The notes: generated by a model from the letters alone, not told the origin. A DNA stretch of 42,657 nt from Buttiauxella noackiae ATCC 51607 (GCF_001654865.1 NZ_LXEO01000067.1:1-42657); one strand, 5' to 3'. Shown: positions 10,221 through 21,503, numbered from the stretch's first letter. Numbers and translations are program-made.

Positions 10221-11963
10221 CTATGCCCCCAATGTATCCAAAAAATCGGATAAAGGAACCGGGCGGTGGTACAAATAGCCCTGCTGATAATCAACGTTGT
10301 TATCATGCAAATATTTTGCCTGTTCCTCAGTTTCAACGCCTTCCGCAATAACTTTTAAATTCAGTGATTTTGATAATGAGACAACATTTTCTACGATATG
10401 GTGAGAGATAGCATCAAGACCAATCATTTTAATAAAACTACGGTCAATTTTAATATAGCTTACCGGGAATTTTTGGAGGTAGTGGTGGGTAGCATATCCT
10501 GTTCCGAAATCGTCAAGGGCAAAAAGAATATTTAGATTATTAAGCGCCACAGCACCTTTTATCGCAATTTTAGTATCAGTATTAAAGTTTCTTTCTGTTA
10601 TTTCGAATATAGTTGTGATTGAAGTACAATTTTCTTTAAATGATTTACTTCTTGTAACCAACTCCGGATCTTCTAAATGATCAGGAGAGATATTAATTGA
10701 TAAATGAAAATTACTCGGTAGTTTATGTGCCTTAATTTGTAAGGTTTTCTGTATGTTCTCAAGTAATTGATGTGTCACTTTAATAATAATTCCGCTTGAT
10801 TCCATTGCCGGAATAAATGTATTTGGGGGAATGAGTCCCATCGTTGGGTGTTTCCATCGAAGAAGTATTTCACAACCAATGATTTCTTTATTTTTTGTGT
10901 CCATTATTGCCTGCGCAAAAGGTATGAACTCATTTTTTTTCATGGCGCGGAGCATGTATTTTTTAGAAAGGAAATTATAATTAGAAAATGATTGCAGGAA
11001 CATAAAAGAAAAAATGATAAATGTTATGATACCTATTGGTAATCCGGCTTGAGTTGCTACTCTGATTATTTTCTCTTGTATAGTAGTATATTGTTCAATA
11101 TAGAGTATGCCACTCAGTATCTCTTTGTTAGTATAGTTAGAGTAAACCCCTCCTTTAGTTTTTACGATTGAAGCAATTTCTTTATTCGAAGGGTCATTAT
11201 CGCTGGAAATTATAATTTTATTATTCTTGTCAAATACTACAACGTGATAATTATTATCGTTGTTTTTAACTATTTTATTTATATAATCAAGGTTAAGATC
11301 AAGGGAAATAGCTCCTTTGAATTCATCTTTATTATAAACAGGCGCTGTAACCGTTAGTATCTGCCCCTTCCCGGCAATATCAATATAAGGGGTTGTGATT
11401 TTCACCTCACGCTTAGGATTATTTTCTGGTGTAACTAAATACCAGAATGGATCGGTATACATGCCGGGATTAAAATAGTAAGTGCTAACCTTTTTTTCAG
11501 ATGAGTAAGGAGCGATATAGACAAATGAGTTTTTGGAAGTGTAGTAGATCCATGAGTATAATTTTGTAAAATAACCATCCCCTACATCAATGTTAAGAGA
11601 CGCTGCAGCATTAGCTTCATTTTTTGTATCAGAATCTAATTTATCATAAGAACCAATACCGCTAATCATCCCTCCAGAAATATTATTGTGAGGTGTTATT
11701 TTAAAATGCCAATTCTCTGAAGAATTATTGTTTTTTATTGGCATTGAAATGGGATTGTAACGATTGTTAGATTGTAAGTTAATCTCCATCTGTTTTCGTA
11801 GCATTTCGCACAATACAATGCTTACGTTTATTTTTTCACTGATGCTTTTTATATATGTCTCAACTGTTTCATTTATACGTACAGTATCTTTTTCCCAATA
11901 TGAGCCCAACATTGCAGCAACGCAAACCACCCAAATTACTAACAATAAATGCTTTTTATTCAT
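10221..11963 (-). CDS. Membrane-anchored cyclic-di-GMP phosphodiesterase (Cache-like sensor + EAL)
   Basis: This 580-residue protein has a membrane segment at about 5-20, a periplasmic region at 21-304 with the look of a dCache/PAS-like sensor, a second membrane segment at about 305-325, and an EAL domain at about 338-575. The signature Glu-x-Leu is EIL at 365-367 (EAL in most relatives). The other catalytic residues are all present: Asn 424, Glu 457, DDFGTG at 484-489, Lys 505, EGVE at 541 and QGY at 561. It therefore probably hydrolyses c-di-GMP to pGpG in response to a periplasmic ligand. The gene is visibly richer in A+T than its neighbours, has no clear ribosome site, and is absent from this spot in E. 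coli, so it was likely acquired. A sialic-acid-related ligand is conceivable from its position but untested. Confidence 0.88.
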   Translation of the reverse strand: MNKKHLLLVIWVVCVAAMLGSYWEKDTVRINETVETYIKSISEKINVSIVLCEMLRKQMEINLQSNNRYNPISMPIKNNNSSENWHFKITPHNNISGGMISGIGSYDKLDSDTKNEANAAASLNIDVGDGYFTKLYSWIYYTSKNSFVYIAPYSSEKKVSTYYFNPGMYTDPFWYLVTPENNPKREVKITTPYIDIAGKGQILTVTAPVYNKDEFKGAISLDLNLDYINKIVKNNDNNYHVVVFDKNNKIIISSDNDPSNKEIASIVKTKGGVYSNYTNKEILSGILYIEQYTTIQEKIIRVATQAGLPIGIITFIIFSFMFLQSFSNYNFLSKKYMLRAMKKNEFIPFAQAIMDTKNKEIIGCEILLRWKHPTMGLIPPNTFIPAMESSGIIIKVTHQLLENIQKTLQIKAHKLPSNFHLSINISPDHLEDPELVTRSKSFKENCTSITTIFEITERNFNTDTKIAIKGAVALNNLNILFALDDFGTGYATHHYLQKFPVSYIKIDRSFIKMIGLDAISHHIVENVVSLSKSLNLKVIAEGVETEEQAKYLHDNNVDYQQGYLYHRPVPLSDFLDTLGA

Positions 11964-12468
11964 TATTTATGAGCCAGTTATAAGTATTTATGTATTATTA
12001 TATAAATAATTGGTTTGCGTATTCAATATTTAGATTAAGGTATGTCTGGGGTGCATTATCTTTCTCGTGGCTTGAAATCAAATGAAGCTCAACGGAAGTC
12101 AGTGAGTCAGAAATTGATAATACTTTTCATTTTGTAATGCCCTATTTTTACAGAATATATTAAATAGCTAAAGCGCATTTGTGAACTCAATGAGATGCCA
12201 GAATCGATTAGCTTTTTTTCATACGTTGGGTGGAATTACCTCTTTCAGATAATGGTTTCAGATATTAAGGGTTACGATGGTTTTTAAAGAAAAAAAGGGG
12301 GTAAATAGATCCAGTGATATGACATCCTTGGCCTGATTGAAAAAAACACTTTGCTTTTCTCTGCATCAGATTTCGCTTTATCGACCATCCTCACAAGTTA
12401 AAAATCTTGGTTACCGATCTCGCGAACCCCGTGCGTATGACCCTCCTCACATTTTTCCCGTTTGTAGC

Positions 12469-12498
12469 TTGAAATAGTAATACTCCATCCGCTATTCT
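12469..12498 (+). promoter_or_regulatory. Predicted sigma-70 promoter of nanE-nanK-symporter-nanQ
   Basis: The -35 element TTGAAA (12469-12474) and -10 element TATTCT (12493-12498) are separated by 18 bp. The predicted start falls near 12505, on the first base of the putative operator. Confidence 0.55.
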
Positions 12499-12504
12499 TT
12501 TTTG

Positions 12505-12518
12505 GAGTTAAACTTCAT
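12505..12518 (+). promoter_or_regulatory. Putative sialic-acid regulator operator upstream of nanE
   Basis: GAGTTAAACTTCAT is identical to 17291-17304 upstream of nanA. It overlaps the predicted transcription start and is followed by AAGTTT, which forms an inverted pair with the internal AAACTT. It is the best candidate binding site for the RpiR-type regulator encoded at 16316-17197. Confidence 0.6.
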
Positions 12519-12542
12519 TTTAAGTTTGCAAGGCGGAGCACA

Positions 12543-13223
12543 ATGTCACTACTAACAACATTAGAACAAAGCGTGCGTGATTGCGGGGGGCTTATCGTCT
12601 CCTGTCAGCCCGTACCCGGAAGCCCAATGGACAGGCCTGATATCGTGGCAGCAATGGCGCAAGCTGCTGTATCTGCGGGAGCTGTTGCCATACGCATTGA
12701 AGGAATCGCCAATCTGGAAGCGGTACGGCCACTTATTTCAGTCCCAATCATTGGCATTATGAAACGCGATCTGGAAGACTCCGCGGTGCGCATCACCCCG
12801 TTTTTGCATGACGTTGATGCGCTTGCAAAAGCCGGAGCTGACATTATTGCCTTTGATGCAACATTCCGACCGCGCCCGGTGGCTATTGATGAACTGATTG
12901 CCCGTATTCACCATCATGGATTACTGGCAATGGCAGACAGTTCCACGGTAGAAGAAGGCCTCAACTGCAAACACAAAGGCGTCGAGTTTATCGGCACAAC
13001 GATGTCTGGTTACATCACTTCAGTTACGCCTGAAGGACCGGATCTGATGATGGTGTCAGAGTTAAGCGATGCTGGCTGCCGCGTCATTGCTGAAGGTCGT
13101 TACAACTCTCCTGAGTTGGCATCACAGGCTATCAATCATGGCGCATGGGCTGTTACTGTTGGTTCAGCCATCACCCGTATTGAACATATTTGCCAGTGGT
13201 TCAGTGATGCCGTTAAGCGCTAA
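12543..13223 (+). CDS. nanE: N-acetylmannosamine-6-phosphate 2-epimerase NanE
   Basis: NanE converts ManNAc-6-phosphate to GlcNAc-6-phosphate, the third step of sialic acid catabolism, in the cytosol. The 226-residue product matches E. coli NanE (229 residues) along its length. It is a TIM barrel with [16 protein letters not shown] near residue 15, AVAIRIEG near residue 50, [13 protein letters not shown] near residue 67 (active-site Lys) and VIAEGRYN near residue 180. A strong ribosome site, AAGGCGGAG, precedes the ATG. It leads the nanE-nanK-symporter-nanQ operon, whereas in E. coli nanA leads; here nanA is a separate unit. Confidence 0.96.
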   Translation: MSLLTTLEQSVRDCGGLIVSCQPVPGSPMDRPDIVAAMAQAAVSAGAVAIRIEGIANLEAVRPLISVPIIGIMKRDLEDSAVRITPFLHDVDALAKAGADIIAFDATFRPRPVAIDELIARIHHHGLLAMADSSTVEEGLNCKHKGVEFIGTTMSGYITSVTPEGPDLMMVSELSDAGCRVIAEGRYNSPELASQAINHGAWAVTVGSAITRIEHICQWFSDAVKR

Positions 13224-13236
13224 GTCGGAGAAGATG

Positions 13237-14112
13237 ATGAACACACTTGCTATTGATATCGGCGGTACCAAGCTGGCCGCGGCGCTTATCAACTCGCAGC
13301 ATGAAATCTCGCTACGCACGGAGATCCCCACTCCGGCACATGCAGAGCCACAAGCTCTGGAGCAGGCTATGGCTCATTTGGTTGCAGTCTATGAAGGGAA
13401 AGCACAGCGGGTGGCTATTGCCTCTACAGGTATTATTGATAACGGAATTCTTACTGCGCTAAATCCAGATAATCTCGGTGGGCTGAATCAATTTCCATTG
13501 CAGGCGACCGTTGAACGTCTCACGGGGTTGCCGTGTGTAGTTCTCAACGATGCACAGGCTGCCGCCTGGGCAGAATATTGCCATCTGTCAGCTCAATTCA
13601 AACACGTTACGTTTATTACGGTTTCCACAGGAGTCGGTGGTGGCATCGTGATTAATGGCGAGTTGCTAACGGGTCCTCATGCCTTTGCAGGCCACATTGG
13701 GCATACCCAGGCGGATCCGAATGGCCCAATGTGTGGTTGCGGACGTGTTGGTTGTGTTGAAGCCATAGCGTCCGGGCGTGCCATTGCAGCAGGGGCTCAG
13801 CACGATCTTTTGGGAAAAAATGCCCGCGAAATCTTTGCTTTGGCGCAGGAAGGAAATGAGCAGGCACAACAACTAGTTGCGCGTTCAGCACAGGCAATTT
13901 GCCAACTGATTGCCAATCTTAAAGCTCTGTTGGATACCGAATGCATCGTGCTAGGTGGCAGCGTCGGGCTTGCCCAGGGTTATCGTCTACAGGTGGAAAA
14001 GCAGCTCGCAACATTACCCGTGGCATTCCATGTTCCAGTTTATTCAGCTCACTATCTGCATGATGCGGGGTTAATGGGAGCTGCCCTCTGGTCTGAATAT
14101 CGCGCAGTCTGA
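13237..14112 (+). CDS. nanK: N-acetylmannosamine kinase NanK
   Basis: This ROK-family sugar kinase phosphorylates ManNAc to ManNAc-6-phosphate. The product is 291 residues, the E. coli length. It shows the ATP-binding [11 protein letters not shown] at residues 7-17, the catalytic Asp region [13 protein letters not shown] near residue 103, and the ROK zinc motif with GHIGH followed by CGCGRVGC near residues 153-171. Two ATGs are adjacent (13234 and 13237). I chose 13237 because GGAG is six bases upstream of it but only three from the first. The frame is open back into nanE, but that extension has no support. It follows nanE by 13 bases. Confidence 0.95.
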   Translation: MNTLAIDIGGTKLAAALINSQHEISLRTEIPTPAHAEPQALEQAMAHLVAVYEGKAQRVAIASTGIIDNGILTALNPDNLGGLNQFPLQATVERLTGLPCVVLNDAQAAAWAEYCHLSAQFKHVTFITVSTGVGGGIVINGELLTGPHAFAGHIGHTQADPNGPMCGCGRVGCVEAIASGRAIAAGAQHDLLGKNAREIFALAQEGNEQAQQLVARSAQAICQLIANLKALLDTECIVLGGSVGLAQGYRLQVEKQLATLPVAFHVPVYSAHYLHDAGLMGAALWSEYRAV

Positions 14113-14181
14113 TCGTTTATAAAATTTAAAATTCAGACAGTTACCTCACCCTAATAAAACCATAAGTAGGAAAGTGCCATA

Positions 14182-16136
<1,955 letters not shown>

Positions 16137-16191
16137 AATTTTGTTTTAAAGCCATAATAATATTAAGCCGTAAATTAGTTCTTCTTTGACG

Positions 16192-16235
16192 GCGCGATGT
16201 ACGCATACCCCCTATGCTTACATCGCGCTTTTTTT
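16192..16235 (+). terminator. Rho-independent terminator after nanQ
   Basis: The stem GCGCGATGTA(C)GCAT pairs with ATGC(T)TACATCGCGC, 14 pairs with one internal mismatch. It has a 7-base loop (ACCCCCT) and is followed by seven Ts at 16229-16235. It ends the nanE-nanQ transcript before the regulator gene. Confidence 0.93.
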
Positions 16236-16315
16236 CATGCCACAGACTTGTTACGCTCTCAACCATTCAATATTGCAGGCTTTTTGCCACAACACGCACT
16301 CAAGAGCAGGAAATT

Positions 16316-17197
16316 ATGGAGTCTCAAGCCCTACGTCTTAAACCCGGAAAAATCCTCGACACACTTGGTGCGATGCAAAATAGCATGACGCGTGTTTCAC
16401 AGCGGATCGCGCACTATATTTTGACCTCTCCACAGCAGGTAACTCAGCTCTCTATCGCCGAGTTGTCACGCGAAACACAGGCTGGCGAAGCCACCGTTAT
16501 TCGTTTCTGTCGCACCCTGGGCTATAAAGGTTTTCAAGATTTCAAAATGGATTTGGCTATTGAGTTAGCCACGATGGATACAGATAACAGTAGCCCGCTG
16601 TTGGATGGAGAAATCACTGAGTCAGACGATGCGCATACCATTGGTTTGAAACTGCAAAGCACCATTAATAATGTGTTGTCTGAAACCTTAAACCTGCTTG
16701 ATATGAATCAGGTTAATCAGGTAGTCGATGCGTTGCGTACCAGTCACTCGGTATATATTTTCGGTGTCGGTTCGTCGGGAATTACGGCGGAAGATATGAA
16801 GCATAAGCTGATGCGTATTGGTTTGCGGGTCGATGCCGTTACCAATAATCACTTTATGTATATGCAGGCCACATTACTCAAAGCGGGCGATGTCGCGATT
16901 GCTATCAGCCACACTGGTACATCACCGGAAACCGTCCATGCCCTCAAGCTTGCCAGGCAAGCGGGAGCTACCACGGTAGCGCTGACCCATAATTTAGGCT
17001 CCCCACTTATTGAAATAGCCGATTTTAGCCTGATCAACGGTAACCGCCAGGGGATGCTGCAAGGCGATTCGATTGGCACTAAGACAGCACAACTATTTGT
17101 ACTGGATTTGCTCTACACCTTGCTGGTACAAGCTGCACCAGAGCAAGCCCGGGAAAGTAAGTTGCGTACCATGGACGCACTTAACATCGCAAAGTAA
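16316..17197 (+). CDS. RpiR-family transcriptional regulator of the sialic acid cluster
   Basis: This 293-residue RpiR-type regulator has an N-terminal HTH_6 domain (about residues 10-85, with SIAELSRETQAGEATVIRF at 45-63 as the recognition region) and a C-terminal SIS sugar-phosphate-binding domain (about 125-265, with IFGVGSSG and AISHTGTSPETV). RpiR proteins such as SiaR of Haemophilus and NanR of Vibrio vulnificus control sialic acid genes in response to pathway intermediates; E. coli instead uses a GntR-type NanR. The frame is open upstream to 16214, but I place the start at 16316, five bases after AGGAA. The probable operators are the shared 14-bp motifs at nanE and nanA. Effector identity (GlcN-6-P or ManNAc-6-P) is inference. 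Confidence 0.92.
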   Translation: MESQALRLKPGKILDTLGAMQNSMTRVSQRIAHYILTSPQQVTQLSIAELSRETQAGEATVIRFCRTLGYKGFQDFKMDLAIELATMDTDNSSPLLDGEITESDDAHTIGLKLQSTINNVLSETLNLLDMNQVNQVVDALRTSHSVYIFGVGSSGITAEDMKHKLMRIGLRVDAVTNNHFMYMQATLLKAGDVAIAISHTGTSPETVHALKLARQAGATTVALTHNLGSPLIEIADFSLINGNRQGMLQGDSIGTKTAQLFVLDLLYTLLVQAAPEQARESKLRTMDALNIAK

Positions 17198-17260
17198 TGC
17201 CACATTAGCGGCATTGATCACAGTTCAATGTATTAAGCCATTTTAGCTATGCAGCCATGG

Positions 17261-17289
17261 TTGCATCACTCCATTTGTCACCTTAATAT
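17261..17289 (+). promoter_or_regulatory. Predicted promoter of nanA
   Basis: A weak -35 (TTGCAT, 17261-17266) and a -10 (TAATAT, 17284-17289) are 17 bp apart. The putative operator starts two bases after the -10, the same arrangement as at nanE. Confidence 0.45.
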
Positions 17290-17290
17290 A

Positions 17291-17328
17291 GAGTTAAACT
17301 TCATAATCACAAATCATTAGAAGTAAAA
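17291..17328 (+). promoter_or_regulatory. Putative inverted operator upstream of nanA
   Basis: GAGTTAAACTTCAT at 17291-17304 is identical to the copy upstream of nanE. It is followed after a short spacer by an inverted, nearly matching arm, AGAAGTAAAACTC, so the two arms read GAGTTWWACTTC on opposite strands. This suits a dimeric RpiR-type regulator. Confidence 0.6.
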
Positions 17329-17344
17329 CTCCAAAGAGGCTTGC

Positions 17345-18235
17345 ATGGAAAAGTTAACTGGCTTAATCGCCGCGCCGCACACCCCGTTTACCGCTGATGG
17401 TAGTGTTAATTATCCGGTTATTGACCAAATAGCTGCACATTTGATTAAGCAAGGTGTTAAAGGTGCCTATGTACTGGGAACTACCGGTGAAGGTATTCAT
17501 TGCTCGGTAGATGAGCGCAAAAAAATTGCAGAACGTTGGGTGAGTGCAAGTGCGGGTAAATTGAGTATCACTTTGCATACTGGTGCTCTGAGTATCGCAG
17601 ACTCTGTTGAACTTAGCCGCCATGCTGAAACTTTAGATATCTTTGCTACCTCAGTGATTGGTCCTTGTTTCTTCAAGCCGGGTAACATCGAAGACTTAGT
17701 CGAATACTGCCGCATCAATGCAGCAGCTGCACCATCTAAAGGTTTCTACTATTACCATTCCGGCATGTCTGGTGTGAATCTCGATATGGAGCAATTTTTA
17801 CAGGTTGCAGCCGATCGTATTCCTAACCTTACTGGCATGAAGTTTAACTCCAGTGACATGTATGAATATCAACGCTGTGTGCGCGTGAATAACGGCCAGT
17901 TCGATATTCCATTTGGTGTGGATGAGTTTTTACCTGCGGGCCTGGCATGTGGTGCGGTTGGTGCCGTTGGCAGCACCTATAACTATGCAGCGCCTTTGTA
18001 TCACCGCCTGATAGAGAGTTTTAATCGTGGTGACCTGGCAGATGTTGCTGGTTGCATGGATAAGGTCATCGCTATCATCCGCGTGCTGGTGCAGTACGGT
18101 GGTGTTGCGGCTGGTAAAGTTGCGATGAAACTCCATGGCATTGATGTCGGCGACCCGCGTCGTCCGCTGCGCCCAATGACTGAGCAGCAAAAGCAAGATG
18201 CGCTGCAAGCCTTCCGCAAGGCTGATTTCCTTTAA
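17345..18235 (+). CDS. nanA: N-acetylneuraminate lyase, eukaryote-like type
   Basis: This 296-residue TIM-barrel lyase of the DapA/NAL class I aldolase family splits N-acetylneuraminate into pyruvate and ManNAc. Catalytic features are GTTGEG at 45-50 (carboxylate binding), Tyr 137 in FYYYH, the Schiff-base Lys 166 in GMKFNSSD, GVDE at 191-194 and GSTYNY at 209-214. Several segments resemble vertebrate NPL more than E. coli NanA: SVDERKKIAERWV, FYYYH and AVGSTYNY. The usual IPALSG after the Tyr is replaced by SGMSG, which may alter substrate range. It is transcribed separately behind the RpiR gene. Given cluster context the lyase role is very likely, though related aldolase activities cannot be excluded. 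Confidence 0.88.
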   Translation: MEKLTGLIAAPHTPFTADGSVNYPVIDQIAAHLIKQGVKGAYVLGTTGEGIHCSVDERKKIAERWVSASAGKLSITLHTGALSIADSVELSRHAETLDIFATSVIGPCFFKPGNIEDLVEYCRINAAAAPSKGFYYYHSGMSGVNLDMEQFLQVAADRIPNLTGMKFNSSDMYEYQRCVRVNNGQFDIPFGVDEFLPAGLACGAVGAVGSTYNYAAPLYHRLIESFNRGDLADVAGCMDKVIAIIRVLVQYGGVAAGKVAMKLHGIDVGDPRRPLRPMTEQQKQDALQAFRKADFL

Positions 18236-18267
18236 TCTGCCTGCAATATTCAGGTTTAGAAAATAAA

Positions 18268-18298
18268 AAAGGGAGCTGGTGTAAACACCGCTCCCTTT
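18268..18298. terminator. Bidirectional terminator between nanA and ygiN
   Basis: The stem AAAGGGAGC and GCTCCCTTT encloses an inner GGTGT and ACACC stem. On the minus strand it runs into a T-rich tract, so it strongly terminates ygiN; on the plus strand it ends nanA. Confidence 0.88.
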
Positions 18299-18317
18299 AA
18301 TGATTCGGTAAACCCAA

Positions 18318-18635
18318 TTACTTAATTGCGTCTTCCAGAATATGGATATGAACGTCCAGAACGTCATCTTTAACCGTGACGCTGTGCGCTTTCATATGCT
18401 GTGTTTGCAGGTGAGCTTCCAGGTGAGCCACGCTCTCCCATTTTTCCAGCATAAACACAGAATCTGGTGCAGTGGTCTGGAACGCGACTTGTGCGTTATG
18501 GTCGATGAGTGGCGCATAACCAAAGCAGCCTTCCTCTTCGAGCACGGTAGGAATAATTTTTGCAAACGCGTCCAGTACAGCCTGGCGATGGTGAACACCA
18601 GGGCGGGTACGAATTTCAGCTATTACTGTAATCAT
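18318..18635 (-). CDS. ygiN: Quinol monooxygenase YgiN
   Basis: This 105-residue protein of the ABM (antibiotic biosynthesis monooxygenase) ferredoxin-like fold matches E. coli YgiN (104 residues), a dimeric quinol monooxygenase thought to cycle quinones with MdaB. Conserved stretches are TVIAEIRTRPG near the N-terminus and WESVAHLEAHLQTQHMKAHS near residue 67. I set the start at the ATG at 18635, six bases after AGGAG. An in-frame TTG at 18641 would overlap the ribosome site. It follows mdaB by 30 bases, forming an mdaB-ygiN unit. Confidence 0.95.
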   Translation of the reverse strand: MITVIAEIRTRPGVHHRQAVLDAFAKIIPTVLEEEGCFGYAPLIDHNAQVAFQTTAPDSVFMLEKWESVAHLEAHLQTQHMKAHSVTVKDDVLDVHIHILEDAIK

Positions 18636-18665
18636 GTTCAACTCCTTGTTGTCGACATAAGACAG

Positions 18666-19247
18666 TTAAGCAAAAACTCGGCCCAGATGCTCGCGGTATT
18701 CTGCGATAAAACGCGGTACATCAGGCGCTTTCATTACATCGTTGGCGATAAAGGTCGGCAGGCCTTCCATTCCAAGGAACTGGTTAGCTTTGTGGAATGG
18801 CAGATAAACACCATCAACGCCAACACCGTGGAAGAACTGTTCTTTATCTTCAAATGCTTGCAGCGGGGCGTTCCAGGTGAGTGACAACATGTAAGTTTTG
18901 CCCTGGATCAGGCCGCCGGAACCGTATTTTTTCTCTGCATCAGAACGGGTGCGACCATCGCTTGCATACAGTGAGCCATGACCTTCAGTAAATACATCAT
19001 CAATGTATTTCTTCATGGTCCATGGTGCGCCCATCCACCAGCCTGGCATCTGGTAAATCACGGTATCAGCCCACATATATTTTGCGACTTCTTCTTTAAT
19101 GTCGTACTCGCTGTCGGTACGTGTGACCTGAACATCATGCCCGAGGTCGCGCAAAAAGCTTTCCGCGACGTCGGTCAGGGTGTCGTTAAGTTGGCCGTTA
19201 GAATGGGCGAATTTTTTCGCACCATTGATAATCAGAATGTTGCTCAT
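18666..19247 (-). CDS. mdaB: NADPH:quinone reductase MdaB
   Basis: At 193 residues, the E. coli length, this flavodoxin-fold protein is an FAD-dependent NADPH quinone reductase, also known as modulator of drug activity B. It carries MSNILIINGAKKFAHSNGQL at the N-terminus (flavin phosphate loop) and MPGWWMGAPWTMKKYIDDVF near residue 70, typical of the family. The ATG at 19247 is preceded by GAGGAATAACG. The frame extends 18 codons further upstream without support. The qseBC-mdaB-ygiN order follows E. coli, but ygiZ, found between qseC and mdaB there, is missing. Confidence 0.95.
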   Translation of the reverse strand: MSNILIINGAKKFAHSNGQLNDTLTDVAESFLRDLGHDVQVTRTDSEYDIKEEVAKYMWADTVIYQMPGWWMGAPWTMKKYIDDVFTEGHGSLYASDGRTRSDAEKKYGSGGLIQGKTYMLSLTWNAPLQAFEDKEQFFHGVGVDGVYLPFHKANQFLGMEGLPTFIANDVMKAPDVPRFIAEYREHLGRVFA

Positions 19248-19368
19248 CGTTATTCCTCGAATAATTGCGTCTGGCGCGGAGTTTACCGTGACGGCTGTCA
19301 CAGTTAAATGCCATAAATAGGCAAAGACTTTTGCTAAAAACGCAATAATCAGAGGGCTGAATCTGTTT

Positions 19369-20724
19369 TTACCAGTCTATTTTTACCTGAAATCCACCGC
19401 TGGTGGCGTTTAAGAAAATCGCCTGCATACCGTGTAATGCAGCGATTCTTCTGACGATAGATAACCCGAGACCGCTGCCGGTTTTTTCCTGTCCGGGTGG
19501 ACGGAAGAAGCGTTCACCCAAAGAGCTCAGATATTCAGTGCTAACGCCCGGGCCGTTGTCGGTAATCGTAATTTCGTGGCTCTGGAGAACGACATTGACT
19601 ACGCTGCCGCGCGGGCTGTAGCGCACGGCATTATCCAGCACGTTTCTGACCATCAAACTGAGCAGTAGCGGCTGACCCTGGCGTTTTACTTTTGCGTCCT
19701 GAATATCAAGGCGAATATCAATGCCTTCACGCTGCGCCTCGTGATACGCATCCATCACCGCATTTTGCAGTAGCGGCTGAAAAGCTACCTCTTGCACATC
19801 ATCCAGACCCGCTAAAGAATCCAGCCGCGATAAGGTTAGCAGTTGATCGACCAGGCGAGTCGCACGATCGATGCCTGTGCTCAGGTTACTCAGTGCGTGA
19901 TCGCGCATCGGCTCATCATTTTGCGCAAGCTGTGCCACTTCGGCCTGTACTTTTAATGCGGCGAGTGGGCTGCGTAGCTCATGTGCAGCATCAGAGGTAA
20001 AGCGCCGTTCGCGCTGCATAAATTCCCCGGTACGGGTAAATAGCTGATTAAGTGCTATCACCAAAGGGCGCACTTCTTGCGGCAGCGTTTGTATTGGCAG
20101 TTCACTGGCATCGTCTGGTTTACGGCTACGTAATTGCAGCGCCAGTTTGTGGAGCGGGGAGAGTGCCCGGCTGACCAGCCATACCAACAACAGCAAGATC
20201 ATCGGTGAGGCAATAAGCCACGGAGTAAGTTGAGACAAAACGATATCCCGTGCCAGATCTTCGCGGTATTCCCACTCCTGACCTACCACGATACGGTATT
20301 TTCCATCAGGTGTTGTCACCCAGACCATGCGCCACATATCGTCATCGCCCGCCAACTTGCCATCAACAAATCCGTCACGCTGGTAGCGATAGCTGAGATA
20401 CCTGCCGTTGTCGCCGTCATTGAGCAACAACTGCCCATTGGCGGTATAAATGGCGAAGGCGAGGGTGTCATCATCTTGCTTACCGCGATGATGCGAAATC
20501 ATCTTTTTGGTACGAGGCAATTGTGTATCGCTTTGCACGCCATCAAGCTCCAAAGCACTCAGACGTTTGGCAAACAGCACTTGTTGGGTATCAAAAAGTT
20601 TATTGAGGTTTTTGCTGGTTTGCTGCCAGGCAGCAACACTTGCGCCAACCCAGGCAACCAGCGTGAGCAAAATAAACCCGGCAATGAGTCTTGCGCGTAA
20701 ACTCTGAGTCACTCTTTTTAGCAT
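19369..20724 (-). CDS. qseC: Sensor histidine kinase QseC
   Basis: QseC is the inner membrane kinase of the QseBC two-component system, reported to respond to adrenergic signals and autoinducer-3. The 451-residue product (449 in E. coli) has membrane segments at about 13-33 and 167-187 around a periplasmic sensor, a HAMP-like linker, the H-box [11 protein letters not shown] near residue 248, the N-box [13 protein letters not shown], and ATP-lid motifs ITDNGPGV and [13 protein letters not shown]. Its ATG overlaps the end of qseB by seven bases (ATGCTAA), so translation is coupled. Target genes in this organism cannot be read from the window, except a likely autoregulatory site at 21504-21520. 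Confidence 0.96.
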   Translation of the reverse strand: MLKRVTQSLRARLIAGFILLTLVAWVGASVAAWQQTSKNLNKLFDTQQVLFAKRLSALELDGVQSDTQLPRTKKMISHHRGKQDDDTLAFAIYTANGQLLLNDGDNGRYLSYRYQRDGFVDGKLAGDDDMWRMVWVTTPDGKYRIVVGQEWEYREDLARDIVLSQLTPWLIASPMILLLLVWLVSRALSPLHKLALQLRSRKPDDASELPIQTLPQEVRPLVIALNQLFTRTGEFMQRERRFTSDAAHELRSPLAALKVQAEVAQLAQNDEPMRDHALSNLSTGIDRATRLVDQLLTLSRLDSLAGLDDVQEVAFQPLLQNAVMDAYHEAQREGIDIRLDIQDAKVKRQGQPLLLSLMVRNVLDNAVRYSPRGSVVNVVLQSHEITITDNGPGVSTEYLSSLGERFFRPPGQEKTGSGLGLSIVRRIAALHGMQAIFLNATSGGFQVKIDW

Positions 20725-21380
20725 TCTTCACCTAACGTATAACCAATGCCGTGCACTGTACGAATAAACCCGCTGCCGAGTTTGCGGCGTAAATGGTGGA
20801 TATGCACTTCCAGCGCATTTCGGGAAACATCGTTCTCCCAACTATAAAGTTTCTCTTCAATAAGCGTGCGCGGTAATACGCGTCCTGCGTTACGCATAAA
20901 TAATTCCAGCAAGGCGAATTCTTTAGGTTTTAGCAGCAGTGGTTCGCCGTCGCGGGTAACGGTTAATTTAATCGGATCAAGTTCAACACCAGCGTGGCAA
21001 AGGGTTGATTGCGTCTGCCCATGATTACGGCGAATTAAAACCTGTAAGCGGGTGGCAACTTCTATTAACGCAAAGGGTTTACACAAATAGTCATCGGCAC
21101 CAAGTTGTAATCCCTCAACACGTTGTTCCAGCGCATCGCGCGCGGTTAGAATTAACACAGGTTCAGTTCGGCCATTACGACGCCAATATTTTAAGATATC
21201 CAGCCCGTCGATTCCCGGCAGACTTAAATCCAGTACCACTGCGTCGTAGGGGGCTAAACTCAGAGCTGACTGGCCTTGAAGACCATCAGTAAACCAGTCG
21301 ACGGTAAAACCCATTTTTGTCAGCCCGGCTTTGAGTCCGTCGCCAATGAGCTTATCGTCTTCAATTAGTAATATGCGCAT
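20718..21380 (-). CDS. qseB: Response regulator QseB
   Basis: This OmpR-family response regulator has 220 residues (219 in E. coli). The receiver domain carries IEDD at 6-9, the phosphoacceptor Asp 51 in VVLDLSLPG, and ADDYLCKPF with the conserved Lys. The C-terminal winged helix has [20 protein letters not shown] and [12 protein letters not shown] take the ATG at 21380 (MRILLIEDD), preceded by AAGGGAAACACC. The frame is open seven codons further. It is divergent from ygiW across a shared regulatory region. Confidence 0.96.
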   Translation of the reverse strand: MRILLIEDDKLIGDGLKAGLTKMGFTVDWFTDGLQGQSALSLAPYDAVVLDLSLPGIDGLDILKYWRRNGRTEPVLILTARDALEQRVEGLQLGADDYLCKPFALIEVATRLQVLIRRNHGQTQSTLCHAGVELDPIKLTVTRDGEPLLLKPKEFALLELFMRNAGRVLPRTLIEEKLYSWENDVSRNALEVHIHHLRRKLGSGFIRTVHGIGYTLGEEC

Positions 21381-21503
21381 GGTGTTTCCCTTACTGCCCA
21401 TTTGCGGGAAGTTAATAACTTTTGCGAGGATGTGTACAGGGGAAAAATACGATGCTTCGGCATGGTGCGCAATTGACTAAAAAAAGCGATTTTTGATGGG
21501 AGA

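Larger units (their letters stand above)
11964..12542. other. 579-bp AT-rich intergenic region ahead of the nan cluster
   Basis: I see no open reading frame or RNA gene I can support here. The right end holds the nanE promoter and putative operator. The rest is AT-rich with scattered A and T runs and one poor CRP half-site near 12178. The region lies between divergent genes (the EAL gene leftward, nanE rightward). Confidence 0.6.

Noticed and set aside
12170-12200. Possible CRP site (TGTGA with a poor partner) upstream of nanE
   Set aside because: Only one half-site matches, and it is more than 300 bp from the predicted start; too weak to annotate.
13069-13236. N-terminal extension of nanK reaching back into nanE
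   Set aside because: It is only the open frame overlapping nanE; the true start with ribosome site is at 13237 and gives the family length.
16214-16315. N-terminal extension of the RpiR regulator
   Set aside because: It starts inside the terminator hairpin after nanQ and has no family similarity; the ATG at 16316 has a ribosome site.
17215-17225. TCACA half-site upstream of nanA as a CRP site
   Set aside because: The matching TGTGA half is absent at the right spacing.
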